From Terebella lapidaria (lineage: Eukaryota; Annelida; Polychaeta; Terebellida; Terebellidae), in assembly GCA_949152475.1 (NCBI GenBank), contig OX424555.1, positions 12,418,868 to 12,482,867 on the forward strand: DNA of 64,000 bases, written 5' to 3'. The notes under the pieces are model-generated. The model saw only the letters and a list, made by a program, of their open reading frames with translations, was not told the origin of the DNA and made no database searches. Of this stretch, positions 33,373-44,700 are shown piece by piece; within the stretch, counting starts at the first letter, position 1, and each line of letters opens with the position of its first letter. The position numbers were made by a program, and so were the translations under genes.

Positions 33373-35306
33373 TTAACGCGTTTCAAATGTGACCCAAGTT
33401 GGGTATTTTCTGAAGTGCCACTCATAGCCCGGTTCTCCGCTGGCTAGAGCACATGTTCTCGTGCTGTTGTCGTAGCCTGCCATCAGACAGGCCGTGTTCT
33501 TCAAGCACAATGTTCCACACTCCACGCTACTCGAGACTCGAGGAACCTCCGACATGATCTTAGGGTAACAGTAAAAATCATTCAAGTCCGATATCTTCTG
33601 GAAATACGCAGTGTCTCCTGCAAAAAAGATCACAAAAAAGAAAGATAATAGTAATATATAATTCAAGGGTTAAAAGGTCCTAGAATCCCTAGCGCCTATT
33701 TAGTGATAGGAGATAAATTGAGGTAGGCCTTGAACATAAGGAAATGAGCGTTTGGTTTAAACTAAAGTTGTATTGTTATTACTCAGATCTATTCAGTTTT
33801 ATTACTCAAACTCGGAAAACGTCACACTATGTTTCTGGGCGAATGACACTGAACCAGCTGCCGAACGTGACCCACATTGTATCGGGATCAAGTCATGTTG
33901 TTAGTTTACCCCAGATTCAAACGGGAACCTCAACGAACTTTTGAGTCGATTACGCGTCGATTCTATATCCCGAATACCATATCAGTGTATAGAGTAGCCC
34001 TGTTCTTTTGGTTCGTCCTACATGGCGTATGGATACGTTGGTTTGAGATGGCAAAGAATGAAATCCATTGTGGCCAATCTCCACACATCAGTGAAACTCC
34101 AACCCGAGAAGTATAATGGATAATATCACAATACATGTATATTGGACAGATGTGACAATATTGGACAAATAAAATCAACATTTCATGCCTCAAATGCCGT
34201 AAGCTACTATCCATCCATGGGTAAATAATGATCTTGATGGACTCCAGCTCTGACACACATCCATACACTCACTGCACACATTTTAGTCACACTCACGGAC
34301 ATGGGAAAGTTATACGAACTACATACTTGATTCATGACTTCAAGTGAAAATTCTACGAGAAAAAATCTTCAAGAAAAATTCTACTATTCATGACTTTTGG
34401 ACGCACCAGAACCCCAACCTGACTATGACCTGACCCCAACCATGGAAATGTTGGCGGCTAGTTGGAGGATACTCGCTTGTGGCTTGTACTGATGACATTT
34501 ACATAGGTGAATATATGTGGAACTCACCTCTCTGGATGAGGTCTGTGATGTTCACTGACGCCATTTCGTACCGGACCGTCTCCGACATGTTGCAAGCGAA
34601 CGCCCACGTCGCATGGAATGTGACATTTGCGATCATTGACGACAGTTTGGCCCACATGAAATCCTGACTACAAGGTTGTGTGAACAGCTGGGTGCCTATC
34701 TGCAGCTTTCTGTCGCTCGTGTCCATCCGGCACATGTTCGGTAGTCCCACAGCCATGAACTTGAAATTAATGTAGTAGATGTGACGGAGGGCGGCCAAAG
34801 CTTCTACATTAATCGTTTCAATGTATGGGCTAGATATGACGATCTTCGTGATATGTTGTCCCATGTTTGTGAGCACGGGAAACTCTGTTAGCTCAATATC
34901 CCCCATGTTGATGTACCAAAGGTCCGGTGTACCAGACACGTCCGGGAAAGAAACGATAGGGTTCTGCTGGATGTACAGCTTCCTCAAGGCTACGAGTCTG
35001 CCGAGAATGATTGCGGGAACAATGGGGATCAAATTGTCGCTAACGTTCAGGGTCCTCAGGGTCGAAGACACGTTTTCCAGGTCGGGAAATTCTGTTATTT
35101 TGTTGCCCGAGACGTCGAAGACGAGGAGCTTCGGGTACGGTTCTAGATAGTCTACGACCGAGAGGTTATTGTTCATGACGAAAAAGTTTCTAATGCCGTT
35201 AGGTATGCCAGTATGAGGAAATTGCGTCAGTCCCAAAAGCATTGAAAGCAATTCCGTTTGCGATGTTGATGATTGCACATCCCACGACAGCAACTTTCCC
35301 AATCAT
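33373..35306 (-). pseudogene. LRR-PAN secreted protein gene, copy A (signal-peptide frameshift)
   Basis: Exon 1 (35306-34528) encodes leucine-rich repeats (NNLSVVDYLEPYPKLLVFDV, LRTLNVSDNLIPIVPAIILG, LRKLYIQQNPIVSFPDV). Its donor GAGAG followed by GTGAGT starts a 910-nt intron; the acceptor ttttttgcag leads to exon 2 (33617-33373). Phases match (1/1). Exon 2 encodes a PAN/apple-like domain (SSVECGTLCLKNTACLMAGY, then TCALASGEPGYEWHF). Compared with copy B, copy A has one extra T in the run near 35240, between the ATG at 35306 and the LRRs. The signal peptide is therefore out of frame with the rest. An internal ATG would restore the LRR frame without a signal peptide. Either this copy is a young pseudogene or the base is a homopolymer sequencing error. 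Confidence 0.75.
33618..34527 (-). other. Intron of LRR-PAN copy A
   Basis: 910 nt from GTGAGT to ttttttgcag. The matching copy B intron (56874-55908, 967 nt) has the same ends. The pyrimidine tract before the acceptor happens to read as a hydrophobic peptide in copy A, mimicking a signal peptide for exon 2. Copy B has no such reading, so it is intronic. Confidence 0.75.
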
Positions 35307-35379
35307 ATTTGGTTAGTTGGAAAAGTTGTTTGCTTATAACTTATCTGTTGAAATGGTGGCTAGAACACCATGGCTTCAA

Positions 35380-35388
35380 ATTTATAGC
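35380..35388 (-). promoter_or_regulatory. TATA box of LRR-PAN copy A
   Basis: The minus strand reads ggCTATAAATttg about 75-80 bases upstream of the ATG at 35306. The matching position in copy B (57741-57750) reads ggctatatattcgg, so a TATA-like element is kept in both copies. Confidence 0.55.
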
Positions 35389-35399
35389 CGGGACATCTC

Positions 35400-37989
35400 C
35401 TAGAAACAGTCCCCAGTCTCCACGCACTAGGCTCCCCCTACATCTTGTAATCATCGATGTTCCTTCACCCTCCAGTGCCTCGATAGCGATGACGTCCCCT
35501 ATTAACATGTTGGCTTCTCTGTTTTCTTGGTCTGCACTACATTGTCGTGATGTGAATACCAAGACAAGTCGGAAAGCAGTTAACAGAAAAATTATATATA
35601 TACCTGCGATAAGATTATATTCTACAAATGAATCGTGGCTAGCGGATTTTAAAAGTCTAAAATGACTTCACCATAATAATTGTCGCGCACCTAATCGGTA
35701 CTAAATGTTTGCTTAAAAACTGTCCTGCAGCTTGTTTGGTTTCTATCATGAGAGTATTATTGGTGTATTTGAAAGTGCCATAGAAGTTTTGGCTTTCAGG
35801 CCCTGATTTGAGAACTTGATACAATGTAATAACATGACTTCAAGAGCTCGAACGCAGCCTTATGTCCACCACTGAATGTAAAATATTGGTGCCCGTCTCG
35901 ATAATCTCGTAATTGACTAAGGATATGCCCACAATAAATGGTCTTTGGAAACAACATTTTATCAAACAGTTTGAGTTTGTTTTATGTGAATACAGGAAGT
36001 AATATGACCATGGTATATTTATCGCTTCTATAGGATCCAACAGCTTGATCGAGGTTACCTGGTGAAAGACAATAATACAGTATGCGTGTCTCAAAGTGTG
36101 CGAGTTGATCTTCGGAAACATAGCTCTTGAACATGAACTTCTATATGAGCATATATGAAGTGTGCCAGTTGGTTTATGTGAAAATTTAATTGGCAATGTA
36201 AAAATGGTGAAGGCAATGGTCAAAATAAATAGATACACTTTGATACAAGGATTAGAAATCATTTCAAGCATACCTGTGTATTTCACAGGAGCCTTTCTGC
36301 ATACCATACCACTGATTGCGAATTTTAGCCGTTATATGTCACGGATTTCAAACACCATAGATACATAAGAGATGTGGAAGTTAGCCATCAATTTCAAAGT
36401 TCATAATAAGGTATGGTGCTTGGGAACTCGTCCCGTGCGCATTCAACGAGAAACATGTTTGTCTACGTGAAAAAAAAATACAAGGATAAAGACGCACAGC
36501 GTTTGCTCAACTGACGTATCGATCAAATTTTCTGTGAAGAATCCAGAAGATGTTTTGTCAGAATGTTAAGTGGCGGACACAACGTGACTGTACGCTGAGA
36601 CCATTGCCCTCAACAGTCACGCCTGGAATAGGTTGAAAGCTCTCTCGTGTGACAGTTCATGATTAAGTTATGTATTTTTAACGTGTGCATGCACATTAAA
36701 TATATATGGGCGAAGACAACAATGGAAAAGGAATGACTGAATAAATTACGTATAGTTGGGATCTTGGTTGTGATGCCATGTCAACAAGTTTTACATGGCT
36801 TTGTACTTCATGAGCGTAATTGACCCACGGAAATGTAGTTTGCAGAGGACACTTTCTATGGAGAGCAACAAATTTTAGTTCTATGGAGAGCAACAAAAGT
36901 TACTATTAACCATTATCATCTGGAGAGCCTGACTATTTACACTTAGTGGTTCATAGACAGGTGGTTGTACTTTTGTATACACAGTAGATTTCCACCTAAT
37001 AATATTAGATAAAACTAAGATATAGTGGAGTGGTGTAATCTCTTGTAAGAAACGACCAGGATGTTCAGCTGTTGGTTTGACCATCTTCTGGAATAAAATG
37101 TGCGTTGCCATCTTGTGAAAATTTATGCTGTTTTCGTTACTTTCCTCGCAATGAAGAATTTTTAGATCTCAGTATAAATACATTCTTGATATTGTAGACT
37201 CTACCAGCTTTCAGTCCCCGAACACCTACTGCTCTTACACTACATATACATGCAGACTTCTACAGCGCCACACTACACTTTTGACAAGCATTATACATCC
37301 TCAGCCGCACACACTTACACCTCCTTAGCAACACTTGCATATATCACAACTCCACCAATCAGGACTCGACAAATACATAATACATCTTGTAAAGACGCAT
37401 GGTTCCAAGACAGACAAAGTTAGTAAGATAGTGTAAAAGTCTAACTGAAGATGAGCTACTAATTATGAATATAAATGCTACATTGTGAACTCGACTACCA
37501 TATTATAATATTGTGGCACCGGACTGTCCACAAATAAGATAGTACTTGATCATATGAAAGAGACATTGAAATTCATCGCTTGGTTGGACAATAAACGCTT
37601 GGAAAGTCACATTCGCTCTGACTTTGTACAAAGCTTAAAGACTCTATGCGATCCGTAAAAAGGTTGTGTATTCAGTCTTGATGGAGAAAACGCTACAATT
37701 GGTGCCGTGACAAGGATTCAAAGGCCATTCTTGGCTGCGACTCGACACTTATTTTTCAACTAGATGTCTGACTACAGGCCTGGGAAGACAGGAACGGTTT
37801 TGCCCTGATTCCTAATCGTAGCATCATCGGATGGAGTGGTGACGTTTCTACGAGTTGCTGATGAGGTTCAAAATCCCGATCCCCAAGCGCCCCACACCTC
37901 GAGTGTTACGCCCTGCAGGTCCTTCAAATCAAACATTCAAGCCCTAACACTCGTTCGTAGTTTTCGACGAACGATCCCCTCGAATTATC
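35400..37989. other. Duplicated non-coding upstream region (copy A)
   Basis: Collinear with about 57755-62160 in copy B minus the insertion there. A minus-strand frame at 35840-36307 is open in copy A but has a stop in copy B, so I do not call it a gene. Nothing else resembles coding sequence. Confidence 0.5.
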
Positions 37990-40948
37990 ATGACAGACAC
38001 ATCACATGACGAACGAAAAGCACTCAAAATCTTATGTGATAATTACGCCAGTACAGAAAACACCAGAAAAATTGACAACAATCAGAATGTCGCCAGATGA
38101 AGATGTCACCGACTACTCGATCCGTGCAGAACGAGCATCTACAGAGTTCAACGCTATGTGAGAAAATATCACAGACAGCCTGGTCTACGCAATACTCCGG
38201 CAGGCTTTACCAGACGACTACAAAACATTCGTCGTCACAAATACAGATGAATGAGACGAAAACCATGCAAGTAAGGAAGCACCACGGACATCAACGCACA
38301 GTACAGCTACAGCAATGGCGATGAAAAAGAACCCACAGTCTGATCGTAAACAGACACGATGCCTGTCGTGTGGAAAAAATGGCCACAAGTCCCGTAACTG
38401 TCGTGAAAAAAAAAACTGGTGTGCCAGTACTGTCAAAAACAGGGACATGTTAAAGCAGAACAAAAAAAAAAAAACGACACGAACATCAGTCAATAAACAC
38501 TCCATCTCCTACGATGATACGTACTACCCCAAACGCCATTACATAGGACTGGCAGACGGTGGATGTAGCAATGAGCTAGCAGTAGCAAAGGATGACGCGA
38601 AGTACACCATATTGGACTCACGTGGGAACATATATGACATCACACTGAAAAACGCGCTTTTAGCACCTATATTCCTGACAAGTCTGTTCTCAGTCTGAGC
38701 GGCCACAGAAGCTGGTAAAGAGGTCACTTTCAGCAAGGGATCTTGTTCTTTATACTCTGGCTCTACTTCCTACAAACACTTGCCATGTCACACGCGTGGG
38801 ATGAGGACACTCGATGAGTGACACAAAACCCTTGGACAATGACATTCTGCGACTACAGTATGTAATACCAGGGATAACAATGTCAACAACAGCAACAAGG
38901 AGGCACGTGTACAAGGTGCTCGGAGAACGAGCAGAAATGTACGCCAAAAAGCGTTTTCCATTCCATTTCCTCCATTCCAAAATGGAAAGTCCGAATGTGT
39001 AATGATGAAATCTACTGGACATTTTGCACTGTTTGCTTGCTGAGGCTGGACCTCTTAAGTCATTCTGGCAGTATGCAGTGAGACATGCACAGTACTTGCA
39101 GAACCAGAGCTACCAACGCCAGGAAAAATGACTGCCTACGAGATGTTCATTACACAGAAACCTAAGATGAGGCACATCCACCCATTTGGCGCACCATGTA
39201 CAGTCTTTGTAGAAGGACCAAAACGCACGCTTGATCGATGTAAGTATCAATCTACTACCACCAATACAACCAAACTTTGATGATGCCAACAACAAACGTA
39301 TAATACAATATTGTCGCTAAATAATCCCAAGTTTGGTGATTATTTGGATTTCATATATCCTAAGGAACTTGAAATTAAAGATACTACAGACTCCGCTAAT
39401 TTTTCCAACTATCTAGACCTGAGGTTGGAGATTGATAATGATTCTAACCTGTCAACTAGATTATATGACAAACGTGATGATTTCAATTTTTCCATAGTCA
39501 ATTTCCCTTTTCTAAGCAGCAACATTCCTATGTCACCGGCATATGGTGTGTTTGTTTCTTAACTTATATGCTATTCCAGAGCTAGTTGCAAATATGAGGA
39601 CTTTGTCTATCGATCTAAACTGCAGCGACAAGGATATGTTTTACCAAGACTTATAGCTGCGTTTAAGAAATTCCATGGACGTCATCATGATCTGGTGGAT
39701 AAATACAGCAAATCCATGTCTGCCATGCAACTAGATCTATTTTCATGTTAATTTTGGGGAATTCATGACGGGTGCCACTAGTGGGGCAGGAAATGCTCAC
39801 TCTTTCCGGAACACCTGATTCCACCTCCTAATGGCCATTTGGGGGGGTTCATGAGTTTCCCTGTCATTTTTGTTTTCTCTCACTTCGTATGCCTGATATG
39901 ACTTTCTGTCCCCGGACTATGAGATTGGATAACGGACCCTGTTTTGTTTGCTCGGAATACTTAGTACTGGGTATTGATTCCACGTCTATTGAACCAAGCC
40001 CGACCAAATAGTTTATCCAAAAACACACTGGCGTCATCAGGGGCAGACAGTGTGGTAAATGTAGTTGTTTCTACTGTAAACCTGATGGAATTAGTATACA
40101 ACTGCCCAGCAACCTATAAAAATAATTTAGAATCCGAAACAAACCCCATGGACTAGATATATGACAAGTACATAAGTACCTAATCACAAGCCAAAAGGAT
40201 AAACTTCCACGTGCGTTTCTGGCCATAACCAAAATGAATCAGGGTTGCTATGTCCTCAACCAGCCAAAAATCACTGTGACGACTTCACGAGATGTCCGTG
40301 TTCATGATCCACCAGCTTATGCAGACAGCTGAGAACCCCAACTCACATCAAGTGACAAGGCTAGTGATAACACAACAGAACCATGAGGCCAGGGTGACGA
40401 CACCTCGGGTGCTGACGAAGCACAACACCCTGGAGCCTCTCGTGAACAGGAGGAGCACATGAAGGCTGAGACTGACTCGAAGAAATACACATTGCGTACA
40501 CAGACAGAAGCCAGCATATCTACAATATTACCAATATGCAAGCAGTGTGAACTATGCGTATGCAGTAGTGTATGCCATGCATACACAATAGTGCCTATCA
40601 TGCCCAAGACAAGCAGTCCAATCTGAACAAGCTGAACAGTGGGCAGCTATAATGGATGCTGAAATGTCTGCACTCACTGCAAACGACACAGGTGATGATG
40701 TGAAATTCAAGGTTGAAATGTCACAAAAGGATATTCACAAGCTATGGACTGTGACGAAACAGTCTCACCTACAACTCGTTTCACAACCATTCACACTTTC
40801 TCCTATTAATGGCAGTGAATGGCACCAGATGGACGTGAAGTTGGTGTTCCTTAATGCACCTATTAACAAGAATATATCCACGTCCAGCAACTTCTTGGAT
40901 ATGAGTGTAAAGTTTGGTGACTCCACGATAAAGAAGTATACCCCATGA
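37990..40948 (+). pseudogene. Ty1/copia-like element, copy A: gag, zinc knuckle, integrase, RT fragments
   Basis: An ATG at 37990 begins MTDTSHDERKALKILCDNYA. After a frame change follows UBN2-type gag (DYSIRAERASTEFNAM, LRQALPDDYKTFV), zinc knuckle CLSCGKNGHKSRNC (38360-38401), a protease-like region (YIGLADGGCSNEL, DITLKNALLAPIFLTSLFSV) without the catalytic DSGA, a GAG-pre-integrase piece (RTLDE-HKTLG), an integrase C-terminal piece (SFWQYAVRHAQYLQNQSYQ, KMTAYEMF, KMRHIHPFGAPCTVF) and a start of RT (AIMDAEMSALTANDT, HQMDVKLVFLNAPI). Many stops interrupt it and most of the integrase core is deleted. A 673-bp RT fragment is inserted at 39314. No LTRs were identified. Confidence 0.8.
39314..39986 (+). 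mobile_element. RT-retrotransposon fragment inserted in copia copy A (TSD TATTG)
   Basis: TATTG at 39309-39313 is repeated at 39987-39991, and copy B has a single uninterrupted site (near 63478). The insert encodes YPKELEIKDTTDSANFSNYL, TRLYDKRDDFNFSIVNFPFL and SPAYGV. Then comes an in-frame TAA (39560-39562), then CKYEDFVYRSKLQRQGYVL and a stop at 39751, then the shared 3' tail ending tactgggtattgattccacg. It is 5'-truncated and dead. Confidence 0.85.
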
Positions 40949-41905
40949 CAGGAGTGTCACCGAATGTCCTATACATCTGCCTGCACATGTGCACCATAAC
41001 CGTAGTATTACTACTCGTGTAGTACCCCACCACGTCATAATGCTAGGGTGCTTCTCTATCTCGGAAAACCTCTTCCCTGGTCAATTAATCACCCCTATGG
41101 GTACCCCCAGACAAGTGCTATAGTTGTCTGTGGTCAGGGAGCAGAAACCCGATATTTGCATTTGATGTGAGTCAACAGTGGGAGCCGACACAGGACTAAT
41201 GCCAAGACAAACCATAGTGGTTCGGAGGTACGGCACTAAGGTAAAATTTGGTGACCCCATGGTAAAGAGGTATATCCCATTACCGGAGTGTTACCGAATG
41301 TCTTATAAACCTGCCTGCACCTGTGCACCATAACCGTGATGTTACTACTCGCGTAGCCCCACCATGTCATAATGCTACATGAGCTTACAGACAAGAATGG
41401 TCCCAAGCTCACATGTCACATGAAGAAGTCCTGGTACGGATGTATCAAATACAATCAAATACATGGAAGGTATTTTTTGTGGCATAACTCCTCTTCTCTT
41501 GTGTATATACGTATATTACATCCAATGATAAGGATCTGAATGGGAGGTTTAGGACAGGGTAAAAAAGCCAACTGGATGCCAAGTTGTCCATTTTGTTTGT
41601 GTGTACAATAAAACAGGGATCACAGGCCTTTTCGTGGTCCAGAATTTATGATCCCCGATAGAAAGACAAAGTTTGGTTAGTGCTCTCTGTGATAACATGG
41701 AAAGGGTGGGGTTAATTATTAGTACACAGATCAGTAAAAAAGCCAACTGGATGCCAAGTTGTCCATTTTGTTTGTGTGTACAATAAAACAAAAGGATCAT
41801 GGGCCTTGTTGTGGTCCAGAATTTATTATCCCCGATAGAAAGACAAAGTTTGGTTAGTGCTCCCTGTGATAACATGGAAAGGGTTGGGTAAATTAGTACA
41901 CAGAT
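40949..41905 (+). repeat. Two sets of local tandem duplications
   Basis: First set: ggagtgt-accgaatgtc, gcctgcac-tgtgcaccataa, ttactactcg and accatgtcataatgct occur at about 40947-41042 and again at 41270-41383. Second set: a unit of about 175 bp starting aaaaaagccaactggatgcc occurs at about 41560 and 41738 in direct orientation, both with caagttgtccattttgtttg and gatagaaagacaaagtttgg. No gene is seen. Confidence 0.75.
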
Positions 41906-42195
41906 CAGGAAGGCTCCCAGTCCCTGTAACTTGTGTAATAACAACAGGGTTGGTGCAAGAGGAAGGGTGGAGTGGGGGATGGGGGGCGCGAGTGGAGGGA
42001 GTGGGAAGGAGGAATAATTAACCTGTATTGATAGAGACAGTTGTAGAAACGGTTTACTGTATAGGCCATTGTCTGGTCCTGGCCTTTTTGGGGATTACAT
42101 CATGGCTGATTACACACACAATAAATACAACCGGATCAGACTATTGCCTCATTCTGGAACCAGCCTAGCTGATGATCACATCGCAAGACACAAAG

Positions 42196-44321
42196 ATGTC
42201 CAGCAACGTTTTCAACAGTTTTGGCCCTATACAGCCAGGAAAAAATCCTAATCAGTATATAGTGGAATGCAAACACTGCAATAAACCTGTGGCTGGGAGT
42301 ACAAAGAGCACGACTAACTTATGGACACATCTTAAGGTCAGTTGGTATGCGCTATCCTGAACAAGTATGTAGGACATACCAAGTATGCTTGCATTTGAAT
42401 ACAATATTATTGTGATTTTTTTTCCAAATAGCAGACCCTCAGATTTCTATCTTCAAAACTACGCTTTAGTCTAGTAACAAAATAAATGATACCAAACCTT
42501 AATACTCTAGATAGTAGATGTACCTAGATGTAGTACATTTTGGGCATCGCTCTGTTAATTGATATTTAGATTGTTACAACATGATTATCATGATCATGAA
42601 CATAAGGTCTTGTAGTGAAACTTATTTTGCTTTATACAGAGATGACATGCAGCAATTCACTCTCAAGTGAAACAACAAACACCTGACAAGAATGAGCAAC
42701 CTTCATTGGATCGGTTTGCCACTCCAGTTACAACCAAATGGCAACACAACAATCCACGTCAGAGAGAAGCTTCACGCAAACTGGTCTCCTTCGTCGCTGG
42801 CAACCTTGAAGCTCTGTCCGTGGTGGAATGTAGCTATTTCCGTAGCTTCATCGAGTGCCTGAACCCCAGCTATGTGATGCCCAGCCACAAATATCTGAGT
42901 TCCCGTCTCCTACCAGATGTATCCACAGATCTGAAAACAACCCTGAGAGGCAAGCTCAAGTCTGCGAAGTCGGTCAGCTTGACCATTGATATCTGGTCAA
43001 GTCGTGATATGCGGTCATACATTGGCATCACTTGTCACTTTGTCATCAACTACAAGCTTCAATCAGCTATGCTTGCCTGCACCCGTTTCCGTGGAACCCA
43101 CTCAGCTGAACACATCCAGCAAAAGTATTAGGAGATCATCGCTGCTTTCGATCTGGAGACCAAAGTCGGGTCGATTGTGACAGACAACGCCTCCAACATG
43201 GTGAAAGCCTTCGTTACGCTTCCTGGGATGGAAGCTCAAACTGTCGGCATGGACATGGATCCAGACTTCGGTCTTCAACAGCTGGATGAACTCGCAGACA
43301 CTGACCCTGAGCTGTTAGAATACATCCCCGAGCGTTATCCATGCTTTGCCCATACGCTGCAGTTGTGTGTGAAGGATGGTTTGAAGGAAACGGGGCAAGG
43401 GCTGACTAAGATTATCAGCAAGGTCAGCAAACTTGTAACACACGTGAGACACAGCACAGTGGCAACAGAGCTCTTCGAAAATGAACTGAAATTGGAGCAG
43501 TACACTGCAGTACGCTGGAACAGTCAGCTGAGGATGATAAAGAAATTCCGTCTTGTCAGCAATGCTACCATGCAGAAACTGGATTATCCAGGAAAACTCT
43601 CACCATACGAAAACAAACTGCTGGACGAGCTCATTGAGATTTTGACCCCATTTGAGCTACACTCTTCTCCCAGGTACAGAACGGGGTTAGCTGCAGTGTT
43701 GTCTTGCCCTGTATTCGAGGCCTTCGCTCTCAGTTAGCTGAATTACAAGGGAAGTACGCCTCCAAGCTGGTCCGCACTTTGGCGTCATCCGTTGACAAGC
43801 GTTTGTCCCAATATGAGAGCATTGAGACCTGCACTCTCTCAGCCGCCCTCGACCCCCGCTGGAAACTGTTGTGGGCTTCTCCACAAGAAGTAGCCGACCT
43901 TCGCCAGTGTTTGGTGGATAAAGTTATCTCCATCATGCCAGAGGTACCTCCAACGTCTACATCTTCTGGTCAGCCCCCTCCTGCTAAACGTTCCAAGTTC
44001 TTCAGCTTCCTGGGGGAATGCCCAGCAGCTACAAGACGCCAAACTGTAACTGCAGATGTCCAAGTGGACAAGTACTTGGCCGAACAATGTGAGCCAGAGG
44101 AGATGGACCCCTTGGAGTTTTGGGTCCAGAACGCCACACATTATCCCCAGCTGGCTCAGTTGGCCTCACAATACTTCATGACACCAGCGTCGTCTGCCCC
44201 TGTCGAGCGGCTATTCAGCGTGGCTGGCAAGGTGTTCCGACCGGACAGGTGCAATCTAAGCGACAGCCGATTCAAAGAACTCATGTTCGTGAAGTGCAAC
44301 CAGGATGGACTCGCATGTTAA
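42196..44321 (+). pseudogene. hAT-superfamily transposase with BED zinc finger, inactivated
   Basis: Exon 1 from ATG 42196 encodes a BED finger start (ECKHCNKPV, NLWTHLK); the donor AAG followed by GTCAGT at 42336 begins a 303-nt intron ending ttatacag at 42639. The next exon opens with a TGA (42643-42645), probably a decayed CpG arginine codon, followed by HAAIHSQVK. Catalytic-domain motifs follow: SVSLTIDIWSSRDMRSYIGI, then a TAG at 43129, SIVTDNASNMVKAF, CFAHTLQLCVKDGL and YTAVRWNSQLRM. A frameshift near 43650 separates these from the C-terminal part, ending with the dimerisation region (MDPLEFWVQNATHYPQLAQL, SSAPVERLFSVAGKVF). At least two stops and one frameshift inactivate this copy. 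Confidence 0.88.
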
Positions 44322-44451
44322 ATACTAGTAAAACTAACAAACCATGTTTCAACCTTGAGAATAGGTTGAATAATCCTTCGCATGCCTAACATGATGTATA
44401 CTTAATCACATGTTAATCACCATGAACATTATGAATAAATGACTCCCAAAA

Positions 44452-44591
44452 TGTATTTGCCTTTGTATTTGTATTTGAAGAAATGTATTTGTATTTGTAT
44501 TTGGTGGTCTCTGGGAGTGTGCATTTGTATTTGTATTTGGCTGTGAGTATTTGTATTTGTATTTGACCATCTGTATTTGACCCCATCCCTG
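44452..44591. repeat. hAT right end: TIR and clustered GTATTTG subterminal repeats
   Basis: Ends in ccccatccctg (reverse complement CAGGGATGGGG, a typical hAT terminus) at 44591. The preceding 140 bases hold four clusters of tandem tttgta/gtatttg hexamers separated by about 20-40 bases. Such subterminal arrays are transposase-binding sites in hAT elements (family knowledge). A possible decayed left counterpart (ggatgtatcaaatacaatca) lies at about 41439-41470; no matching 8-bp target duplication was found. Confidence 0.7.
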
Positions 44592-44700
44592 CATAGGAGA
44601 TAATAAATCATACGTAGGATATACTGTACTAAGTCATACGTATGAGGTACTAGGTCATAAATATGGAATACTAGTCATACGTAGGAGATACTAATTTTAC
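44592..44700 (+). repeat. Left arm of TCATACGTAGGAGATACTA repeats
   Basis: Four to five copies of tcatacgta-gagatacta with 5-10 base spacers. The same word occurs inverted at about 49125-49230 (tctcctacatatg, tagtacctca, agtatctcataagtatgac). The arms enclose 4.4 kb that includes the satellite and LINE fragment. Confidence 0.7.

Larger units (their letters stand above)
33290..40505 (+). repeat. Segmental duplication, copy A
   Basis: From about 33290 this segment aligns collinearly with 55615-64000. It includes the LRR-PAN gene, its upstream region (35300-37980) and a copia-like element. The offset is about 22.29-22.35 kb over the gene and grows to about 24.18 kb at the copia element, because copy B has a 1.7-kb insertion. 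The right boundary is unknown because copy B runs off the window. Confidence 0.9.

Noticed and set aside
33618..33666. A hydrophobic N-terminus (MNYILLLSFFFVIFFAG) giving exon 2 of LRR-PAN copy A its own signal peptide
   Set aside because: It is the intron's pyrimidine tract. Copy B has different, non-hydrophobic sequence there while the acceptor and the downstream exon are conserved.
35840..36307. 155-codon minus-strand frame upstream of LRR-PAN copy A
   Set aside because: The matching frame in copy B has a stop in the middle, and substitutions between copies do not look synonymous-biased.
36162..36368. 68-codon plus-strand frame open in both duplicate copies (also 58527-58733)
   Set aside because: It overlaps the other frame, differs at about 12 of 68 residues, and has no similarity or splice context. 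Shared openness follows from recent duplication.
41549..41944. 131-codon minus-strand frame with an internal repeat
   Set aside because: It spans two tandem copies of a non-coding about 175-bp unit; the repeat explains the length.
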